Source: CAUZIB01 sp963578805
GTDB taxonomy: Bacteria > Acidobacteriota > Vicinamibacteria > Vicinamibacterales > UBA8438
NCBI GenBank assembly: GCA_963578805.1
Contig: CAUZDY010000052.1
Span: forward strand, 1 to 18,276
Length of the DNA: 18,276 bases
Reading direction: 5' to 3'
The position numbers and the translations under genes are program-made. The notes under the pieces were generated by a model. It did not search any database, was not told the origin of the DNA, and worked only from the letters and a program-made list of their open reading frames with translations. Below, piece after piece: positions 1 through 5,602 of this stretch. Numbering within the stretch: position 1 is the first letter of the stretch; each line of letters starts with the position of its first letter.

Positions 1-144
1 AACGGGCACCGCCCGGAGGAGCGGGACTTCCAGCGACTCGCGACCGTTCTCGTCGCCGTCGGCCTGCTGCTGCCCCAGACCCGCATCGGTTGCCAGCAGG
101 ATAGCGGCGATGATCCACAGCGCAGAGAACCTCGGTCGTTTCAC
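1..144 (-). CDS. Exported protein, N-terminal fragment (cut by left edge)
   Basis: The minus strand is open from a GTG at 144-142 to the window edge, giving 48 residues that begin VKRPRFSALWIIAAILLATD. This is a classic signal peptide: basic start, then a hydrophobic core of about 14 residues, then a likely cleavage after AGLG with QQQADG as the mature start. The mature part seen so far is acidic and Gln-rich. No in-frame alternative start lies just upstream, and the ribosome-binding site before the GTG is poor, so the start is tentative. The rest of the gene lies outside the window and its function cannot be named. It reads in the same direction as the integrase at 418-1626 and may belong to the same integrated element. 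Confidence 0.6.
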   Translation of the reverse strand, partial: MKRPRFSALWIIAAILLATDAGLGQQQADGDENGRESLEVPLLRAVPV

Positions 145-237
145 TGTTGCACGCCGAGTTCGGTTTTTACCATTCGAGTCTGGCCCCTTCTGAGTCCAGT
201 ATGCTGGTCCGTCCGTCACCCTGAGCTTTGCCGCACT

Positions 238-265
238 GTTGCGCACAAAAAGTTGCGCACAAAAA
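238..265. repeat. Perfect 14-bp tandem duplication
   Basis: The unit gttgcgcacaaaaa occurs twice head to tail (238-251 and 252-265). It lies in the short gap between the left-edge exported gene and the integrase. It could be replication slippage, paired binding sites in the upstream region of the left-edge gene, or a scar of a recombination event. Nothing in the sequence decides between these. Confidence 0.8.
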
Positions 266-276
266 TTTCAGTCTAC

Positions 277-393
277 ATGGATCGTCGCAACGAAGACGAC
301 TACTCAAAGGCGTGCCGCGTCGTCACCAAACAGCCTGATTCCGTCCTGGGCACCGTCGGCTGTTATCAGGTCACCGCCAAGCGTCGCTTCTAA
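277..393 (+). CDS. Possible 38-aa small ORF or gene remnant
   Basis: An ATG at 277 opens a 38-residue frame (starting MDRRNEDDYSKACRVV) that ends at TAA 391-393. Its codons mostly end in C or G, as in the proven genes nearby, and the peptide is charged and looks protein-like. There is no Shine-Dalgarno sequence before the ATG, and the frame stays open upstream of it. The stretch could therefore be the tail of a decayed gene as easily as a short gene. It is tail-to-tail with the integrase in mobile-element territory, where small unknown genes and fragments are common. No family is recognised. Confidence 0.3.
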   Translation: MDRRNEDDYSKACRVVTKQPDSVLGTVGCYQVTAKRRF

Positions 394-417
394 GATCTCC
401 TCCGCCGTACTGGCCGG

Positions 418-1626
418 TCAGACTCCGCTGTTAAGTTTCGCGGTGTCACTCAGGCGTTGTAAGGTGTCCAAGTAGTCCGCCCACCGCTGCATCATGGCTC
501 GACGCTCCGGGAGGTGCGTCGTGCGGTTGTAGGCCCGCCCGAGAGGGTCCCGAACGCGGTGGGCGAGTTGGTGCTCGATCACCGGCGGCGAAAAATGAAG
601 CTGCTCGTCCAGGCACGTCCTCGCCATCGCCCGGAAGCCGTGGACCGACATTTTTTCTTTGGGAATATCTAGCGCACGCATCGCGCCCGCAAGAGCGTTC
701 TCACTCATCGGCCGTCCGTTCCTCGGCCCCGGGAAGACCCACTCCTGGTGGCCGGTATGTTGATACAAGTCGCAGAGGATCTGAACGGCTTGACGACTGA
801 GAGGCACAACGAGATCGGTCTTCGTTTTCGAGACGAGGAAGCGCCACTCGGCGGCAGCGAGATCGACGTCTGCCCACTTCGCTTGCCGCAACTCTCCTGG
901 CCTGACGAACACCAAAGGTGCCAGACGAATCGCGGCCGTGACCACCGGCGTTCCCGCATATCCGTCGATCTTCCGTAAGAACGGTCCGATCTCCTTGGGA
1001 TCCGTTATGGCAGCGAAATGCGTGGGGGTCACTGGAGTGAGCGCAGGGCGAACCGCCGCGCTAGGGTCGCCTGTGATGCGCCCCGTCGCGATGGCGTGGC
1101 GACAGACTTGCCGAACCACCATCAAAACCCGACTCGCGGTTTCGTATTTCTCTGCTTCCTGGATCGGCCGGAGTGCCGCCAGGATGTCCTTGGCTCTCAC
1201 AGCCGCGATCGACTGCGCCCCAAGTGTCGGGAAGGCATATTTTTCCAGCCGCATCCGCACGATAGCGGCGTGGCCCGGTGACCAACTCGGGAGCCGTGAG
1301 TCGTAAAACTCACGCGCAACCGTCTCGAAGCTGTCGGCCGTGTCGTCCATCGAGGCTGTATGTGTGGCCTTCCGTTTATCACTCGGGTTCACGCCATTGG
1401 CGACGAGTTGACGGGCCTCGTCGCGCCTTCGACGGGCCTCTTTGAGACTGACAGCGGGGTAGACGCCAAGAGAGAGCAGCTTGGGTTTGCCCCCAAAACG
1501 GTATCGGAACCTCCACCACTTCGACCCATTCGGTTGGATAAGCACGGATAACCCACCGGTGTCTGAGATCGATAGCGGCTTCAGGCCAGCTTTAGCGTGT
1601 CGGAGAGTGTTCTCCGTGAGTGGCAT
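418..1626 (-). CDS. P4-type tyrosine integrase (site-specific recombinase)
   Basis: 402 aa, the normal length for P4-type tRNA-targeting integrases. The N-terminus (residues 1-90) is the DUF4102 arm-binding domain, with LTENTLRHAKAG and the LGVYPAVSLKEAR segment. A core-binding SAM-like domain follows (about 100-195), then the catalytic domain. The catalytic residues are all visible: Arg242 (VRPGEL), His329-x-x-Arg332 (HGFR), His356 (QLAHR) and the nucleophile Tyr366 (GRAYNRTTH). The enzyme should cut and rejoin the element at the 3' end of a tRNA gene. It lies about 200 bp past the 3' end of tRNA-Ser(CGA) and reads away from it, the usual arrangement at the attachment-site end of an island. 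The ATG at 1626 is used; no clear ribosome-binding site precedes it, but a strong promoter does (1688-1715). It appears intact. Confidence 0.95.
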   Translation of the reverse strand: MPLTENTLRHAKAGLKPLSISDTGGLSVLIQPNGSKWWRFRYRFGGKPKLLSLGVYPAVSLKEARRRRDEARQLVANGVNPSDKRKATHTASMDDTADSFETVAREFYDSRLPSWSPGHAAIVRMRLEKYAFPTLGAQSIAAVRAKDILAALRPIQEAEKYETASRVLMVVRQVCRHAIATGRITGDPSAAVRPALTPVTPTHFAAITDPKEIGPFLRKIDGYAGTPVVTAAIRLAPLVFVRPGELRQAKWADVDLAAAEWRFLVSKTKTDLVVPLSRQAVQILCDLYQHTGHQEWVFPGPRNGRPMSENALAGAMRALDIPKEKMSVHGFRAMARTCLDEQLHFSPPVIEHQLAHRVRDPLGRAYNRTTHLPERRAMMQRWADYLDTLQRLSDTAKLNSGV

Positions 1627-1696
1627 GTGTATAACTACAAGGCCTTCACACCGTATATAGCGGTGATCCCAACGAAGTTATACCTAAGTTATACAC
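1627..1696. repeat. Repeated GTTATAC motif in the integrase control region
   Basis: Three copies of one motif sit between the integrase ATG and its promoter. Copies agttatacac at 1687-1696 and gtgtataact at 1627-1636 are perfect inverted 10-mers, and a third direct copy, aagttatac, lies at 1675-1683. One copy covers the -10 box and another abuts the start codon. This is what is expected of arm-type Int sites or of an excisionase/repressor operator that also controls int. The role is inferred from position only. Confidence 0.7.
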
Positions 1697-1715
1697 ATTG
1701 CATCTTGGCTGTCAA
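1688..1715 (-). promoter_or_regulatory. Sigma-70-type promoter for the integrase
   Basis: Read on the minus strand there is a perfect -35 TTGACA (1715-1710), a 16-bp spacer and a -10 TATAAC (1693-1688). It points at the integrase ATG at 1626, leaving a leader of roughly 55 nt. The -10 lies inside one copy of the repeated GTTATAC motif, so a protein binding that motif would block transcription. It is the best promoter match I found in the window. Confidence 0.65.
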
Positions 1716-1822
1716 TGGACTCTATTGGATGCACTGAGAGAGTAAGTCCCTAATAATACTTAATAAAACTGGCGCTATAATTGGAGTGTCTGGATGTGGT
1801 GGAATAGAGCTGGAAAAGAAAA

Positions 1823-1913
1823 TGGCGGAGAGGGTGGGATTCGAACCCACGTGCCGGTTGCCCGACAAGACGCTTTCGAGGCGCCCCCGTTACGACCACT
1901 TCGGTACCTCTCC
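1823..1913 (-). tRNA. tRNA-Ser (CGA), with encoded CCA
   Basis: A 91-nt class II tRNA on the minus strand. The acceptor strands GGAGAGG (1913-1907) and CCTCTCC (1833-1827) pair perfectly and are followed by discriminator G and an encoded CCA (1825-1823). The anticodon stem GGCGC/GCGTC closes the loop CTCGAAA, giving anticodon CGA (1878-1876) for codon UCG. A long variable arm and the GGTTCGAATCC T-arm are present. It follows tadA on the same strand, and its 3' end is the expected crossover site of the neighbouring integrase. The run of T just past the CCA on the minus strand may help end transcription. Confidence 0.96.
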
Positions 1914-1985
1914 GTAAGAGTCATGAGTCGCTGGTCGTTTACTGGTTGGTCGTTAGTTGCTGGATAGACTCTGGCGCCGAACTAC

Positions 1986-2474
1986 CTAGGATGCCGCGGT
2001 ATCCAGTTGTTCGCGTCGCTCCTTGAAAAATCGCTGCATCAGCTCCCGGGACTCTTGGGCAAGCACCCCCTCGACCACTTTCACTCGATGATTGAGAGAC
2101 GGATGATCGAGCGCCTGCATTACCGACCTAACGGCGCCGGTCCGTGGTTCGGCTGCACCGAAGACAAGGACGCCCACCCGGGCATGGACGAGCGCACCGG
2201 CACACATCAGGCACGGCTCGACGGTGGCATAGAGCGTGGCTCCTGTCAGACGATAATTCCCGATATTGGCGGCACCGGCCCGAAGGGCCACGACCTCGGC
2301 ATGGGCCGTAGGATCGCCGGCTCCGATCGGTTGATTGTAACCAGATCCGACCACCTGCCCGTCGCAGACAAGCACCGCCCCGATCGGAACCTCTCCAACA
2401 TCGAAGGCGCGCCCCGCCTCGCGGTGGGCCAAGCGCATCCAGGTCTCGTGCTCCAGCTGGTTGACGACCGCCAC
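1986..2474 (-). CDS. tadA: tRNA-specific adenosine deaminase
   Basis: 162 aa, typical for TadA, which converts A34 to inosine in the tRNA wobble position (chiefly tRNA-Arg ACG). The zinc and catalytic residues of the cytidine/deoxycytidylate deaminase fold are visible: His58-Ala-Glu60 (TAHAE) and Pro87-Cys88-x-x-Cys91 (PCLMCAGAL). IGAVLV and YNQPIG near the N-terminus fit the family, as does the C-terminal LMQRFFKERR. The GTG at 2474 is chosen because it keeps the family's N-terminal helix and has an AGGA about 7 bases upstream; an internal ATG (residue 13) would shorten that helix. The tRNA-Ser gene lies 72 bp downstream on the same strand, a neighbourhood seen in many bacteria. Confidence 0.95.
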   Translation of the reverse strand: MAVVNQLEHETWMRLAHREAGRAFDVGEVPIGAVLVCDGQVVGSGYNQPIGAGDPTAHAEVVALRAGAANIGNYRLTGATLYATVEPCLMCAGALVHARVGVLVFGAAEPRTGAVRSVMQALDHPSLNHRVKVVEGVLAQESRELMQRFFKERREQLDTAAS

Positions 2475-2556
2475 AGCTCGATCCTATCCGATTGCCTGTT
2501 AGAGCCGCACGGGGAGTGGTCGCGCTTTCCGACGAACGTTTAGACTGCCGGCTCCG

Positions 2557-3117
2557 TCACTGCACCGACTGTTCGTCGACCCAGACGCGGATCTGTCGTT
2601 CCTCGTCCGTGACCCGGACAATGTCACCACGCAGCGTATTCAGTTGGTCGAGTGCCGCCGCGACATTGAGAGTTTCTCCCGCACCTGACAGCAGCGCGTC
2701 GACAAGAGCCAGCGGGAGGTCAACACGAACCGTCTCATCCTCGTGCTGGATGCGAATCTTGATCTGGTCACCGGTTCTTGCGACACGTACGATCCGCTTC
2801 TCTTCCCTGAGTGTCACGAACTCGGCGTTACCAGCGTCTTTAACACCCTGCCAGACCTGTCGGAGGCCACTCACGGACAGACCGTGCTCTTCTGCGACGA
2901 CTAGGTGCCCATCCGGCGAGATAATGTTGTCCGGAGTCATGGCCATCACGGCGCCCACTGCCTGAAGCGGCAAATCAACTGCGACGTTTCCTTCGCTGTT
3001 ACCACCGCCCTCGATGTGGAGGTGCAGCCAGCTCTGCGCCTCTAGAGCGCTGGTGAGCGCAACGGTGACAATGATACCGACCAACAGCGTGCCCATCCAC
3101 AATGTCTGACGCGTCAT
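2557..3117 (-). CDS. Exported protein with internal repeat, function unknown
   Basis: 186 aa. Residues 1-27 form a signal peptide (MTRQTLWMG then a hydrophobic core, with likely cleavage after SALEA and mature start QSW). The mature protein holds two similar segments. One is about residues 30-60 (LHLHIEGG...VAVDLPLQAVGAVM), the other about 118-145 (IKIRIQHED...VRVDLPLALVDALL). Each is a beta strand followed by V-x-V-D-L-P-L and a short helix. This 'VDLPL' type of repeat recalls small hypothetical proteins I associate with Acidobacteriota, but I cannot name the family. The ATG at 3117 has a strong GGAGG about 6 bases upstream. It reads towards tadA (82-bp gap) and is divergent from the doxX-like gene. 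Probably periplasmic; partner unknown. Confidence 0.75.
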   Translation of the reverse strand: MTRQTLWMGTLLVGIIVTVALTSALEAQSWLHLHIEGGGNSEGNVAVDLPLQAVGAVMAMTPDNIISPDGHLVVAEEHGLSVSGLRQVWQGVKDAGNAEFVTLREEKRIVRVARTGDQIKIRIQHEDETVRVDLPLALVDALLSGAGETLNVAAALDQLNTLRGDIVRVTDEERQIRVWVDEQSVQ

Positions 3118-3227
3118 ACCGTGCCTCCCTGCCCATCGTATACGGAAGGTGACCGAGGAAAAGTTCGGAGCGTCTGAGACGCGGCTGTAGAATGGATTAT
3201 GGGGAAACAGATCCGGATGGGGCTAGA

Positions 3228-3624
3228 ATGAAACCACTTAGGAGTATCTCGGAGGTCGTGTTTTCGATCGCTCGGATCGTCGTGGGGTTCTCCTTCCTTC
3301 CTCCATGGCGTCGAGAAGATGTTTGGAGTGCTCTCGCGGGACGAGCCGGTGGAGCTGCTCTCGCAAGCTGGGGTGGCCGGTATGATCGAACTGGTGGCCG
3401 GTGGCTTGATCATGGTTGGACTCTATACGCCCTGGGCCGCCTTCCTCGCCAGCGGGGAGATGGCGTTTGCCTACTTCCTTTCTCACCAGCCGCGGGGCCT
3501 CTGGCCGACCGAAAACGGCGGTGAGCGGGCTATCCTCTACTGCTTTATCTTTCTGTACTTCGTGACGCGGGGCTCTGGCCCGATCAGTCTCGACCTGATT
3601 TTTCGAGGACGGGATCACACCTAG
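3228..3624 (+). pseudogene. DoxX-family membrane protein, frameshifted
   Basis: The DoxX signature is split over two frames. Frame one begins at ATG 3228 (MKPLRSISEVVFSIARIVVG) and reads to GFSFL at about 3299. The rest, LHGVEKMFGVLSR through four-helix DoxX motifs (GLYTPWAAFLASGEMAFAYF, WPTENGGERAILYCFIF, GSGPISLD) to the stop at 3624, is in another frame. Bases 3300-3303 (cctc) hold one base too many at the point where DoxX proteins read F-L-x-H-G. The change lies in a slip-prone run of cctt units (3290-3304). Corrected, the protein would be about 131 aa, normal for DoxX. Either the gene is recently broken or the assembly has a one-base error. Translation from ATG 3319 alone (101 aa) would lack the first helix. 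Confidence 0.8.
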
Positions 3625-3681
3625 CGATCCCTTTGACGGGGACCAGTCGCTCGATTCACGTTCAGTCACTGCAACGCGACT

Positions 3682-5481
3682 CTAGTCCAGATGTCCACGT
3701 TCCGCGTCGCCCATCTCGACGGCGGTCCCCGGGAAATACTCGCGCCAGCGCTCCGATACGGTTGTGGCGACATCAGGTCGACAGGCGAGCTCCGCCGGAA
3801 AACCTGGCTTCGTCCGCGCATCAATGACGACCGGTGATGTATATGCCAGGTGGTTCCGAACCACTCGGGTTGACGCCGCATACACGTCAGCGGCCGGCTC
3901 GAACCGGGTAAACGTTGTCCACAGGAAGTTAATCGAACTTTTCGCCGCTCGTATCGGTTCGTCGCTAACAACAATCAGCGGCCAGTCGGCAAAAGCCGGA
4001 TGTGTTGCGATTCTCTCTGGCGCGCCCGCATCGTCCGCGTACGACCCGGCACCCACAACCAGACACCCTCCGCAGAACACCAGCACGTCGGTCAGGCCTC
4101 GTGGCACATCAGTCGCAGAAAACTCTCGAGGCAGGTTTCGAACGGGATTACCAAGACCGAGCCACACACCCTTGGAACCTCTGTTCACCTCCGGCCCGGT
4201 GTAGTCGAGCGTGTCCATCGAGAGGTTGGAGAGGACGTACAGGTCGGTCTCGGTGTGGGTTCGGGCCAGCACATGCTCCAACGTCTTAGGAAAGTCCTTT
4301 AGGTCGACAGGCTGGTCGGTTAGCAGCAAGAACTTCGTAAGCGAGAGCTGACCCTCACCCAGAATGCGAAATGCGCTGGCCATCGCCTCACGTGCGTATC
4401 GTTGCTTGACAACAGCAGCTGTCAACGAATGGTACCCGGTCTCGCCGTACGACCACAGCTGTTCCACTGCCGGCATGACGAGCGGAAACAAGGGCGACAG
4501 GAGCTCTTGCAGCAGGTCGCCGATAAAGAAGTCCTCCTGTCGGGGTTTCCCGACGACCGTCGCCGGATAGATGGCATCGCGCCGGTGTGCGATTGTTCGC
4601 ACGTCGAGCACCGGGTAGTCGTGCCTCAACGAGTAATACCCATAGTGATCACCGAACGGACCCTCTGGCCGCCTGGCGTAGGGTTGCACCTCGCCGATCA
4701 ATGCGAACTCGGCTGTCGAAACCAGCGGGTGCGTCCACGCGCCCTCCAAAAGGCGTAAGCGCTCACCGGCAATCAACGACGCCAGCATTAGTTCTGGTAC
4801 ATTCTCCGGAAGCGGGGCGATCGCCGAAAGCATCAGCGCGGGAGGACCGCCCAGAAATACCGTAACCGGCAGCGCATCGTTACGGCTCTCGGCGACCTGG
4901 TAGTGAAAACCGCCACCCTTCCCAATTTGCCAGTGCATCCCGGTTGAGCGGGAGTCGTGAATCTGGAGGCGATACATCCCCAAGTTGTGCCCACGACCAT
5001 CGGGATGCTCAGTAAAGACCAGCGGAAGCGTGATGAAGGGACCACCGTCGTCGGGCCATGTTGTCAGCGCCGGAAGCTTGTCCAGCCGGACGTCGCCCGT
5101 CACGACCTCCGTCACCGGGCCACTGCCTCCACGCTTTATTCCGACCTTAAGCAACTCGTAGCCAAGATCACGGGCCCTCCACAGCTTGAGCGGGGTCGGC
5201 GGAAGAACCGTCTCTACGAGATCGACCAAGCGCCTGATCAGCCGCTGTGGGCGCTCACCGAATGCCACTTCGGCACGACGGGATGTACCGAAGAGGTTGG
5301 TCACGAGGGGGAACGCGGCCCCCTTAACGTTGGTGAAAAAGAGTGCCGGCCCAGCCGCTGCCACGACCCGCCTGTGGATCTCGGCCGCCTCTTGGTTAGC
5401 GTCGACTGGTGCCCGGATCTCGACGAGATCCCCGTCCTGCCGAAGCTGGTCCATGAACCGGCGCAAATCGGGAAACGACAT
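3682..5481 (-). CDS. ubiD: UbiD-family prenylated-FMN decarboxylase
   Basis: 599 aa. UbiD enzymes use prenylated FMN made by UbiX and a divalent metal to (de)carboxylate aromatic or conjugated acids, classically 4-hydroxybenzoate derivatives in ubiquinone or menaquinone synthesis. Visible family blocks are RRFMDQLRQDGDLVEI (start), WPDDGGPFITLPLVFTEHPD, the cofactor/metal segment NLGMYRLQIHD (from Asn166) with GMHWQIGKGGGFHY, and the catalytic loop PEGPFGDHYGYY with Glu273 and Asp278. It is about 100 residues longer than E. coli UbiD, the extra length lying at the C-terminus, as in homologues annotated as menaquinone-related decarboxylases. No ubiX or quinone gene is nearby, so the substrate is open. 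The ATG at 5481 has a weak ribosome-binding site. It is divergent from the acyl-synthase gene at 5603. Confidence 0.9.
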   Translation of the reverse strand: MSFPDLRRFMDQLRQDGDLVEIRAPVDANQEAAEIHRRVVAAAGPALFFTNVKGAAFPLVTNLFGTSRRAEVAFGERPQRLIRRLVDLVETVLPPTPLKLWRARDLGYELLKVGIKRGGSGPVTEVVTGDVRLDKLPALTTWPDDGGPFITLPLVFTEHPDGRGHNLGMYRLQIHDSRSTGMHWQIGKGGGFHYQVAESRNDALPVTVFLGGPPALMLSAIAPLPENVPELMLASLIAGERLRLLEGAWTHPLVSTAEFALIGEVQPYARRPEGPFGDHYGYYSLRHDYPVLDVRTIAHRRDAIYPATVVGKPRQEDFFIGDLLQELLSPLFPLVMPAVEQLWSYGETGYHSLTAAVVKQRYAREAMASAFRILGEGQLSLTKFLLLTDQPVDLKDFPKTLEHVLARTHTETDLYVLSNLSMDTLDYTGPEVNRGSKGVWLGLGNPVRNLPREFSATDVPRGLTDVLVFCGGCLVVGAGSYADDAGAPERIATHPAFADWPLIVVSDEPIRAAKSSINFLWTTFTRFEPAADVYAASTRVVRNHLAYTSPVVIDARTKPGFPAELACRPDVATTVSERWREYFPGTAVEMGDAERGHLD

Positions 5482-5501
5482 CGAACGTTATGTTATCTGG
5501 T

Positions 5502-5570
5502 TTGTCGTCTGCCCTTGGCGGCGACATGGCTAGGCGGCAATAATAAAAGATTGGCTTGTCCAGACGACAA
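5502..5570. promoter_or_regulatory. Inverted repeat in divergent promoter region
   Basis: ttgtcgtctg at 5502-5511 and cagacgacaa at 5561-5570 are perfect inverted 10-mers, 49 bp apart. They sit in the 121-bp gap between the divergent starts of ubiD (5481) and the synthase gene (5603). Paired half-sites about five helical turns apart are typical of a regulator that loops or co-controls both promoters; a chance match cannot be excluded. No regulator gene is seen nearby. Confidence 0.5.
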
Positions 5571-5602
5571 CCCGATAAGACGGGTAGAAAGCGAACTCCA
5601 CC

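Noticed and set aside
1917..1972. agagtc/gactct inverted repeat and tggtcgtt repeats between tadA and tRNA-Ser
   Set aside because: Six-base arms 44 bp apart and short direct repeats are near chance level; no promoter or terminator logic could be built on them.
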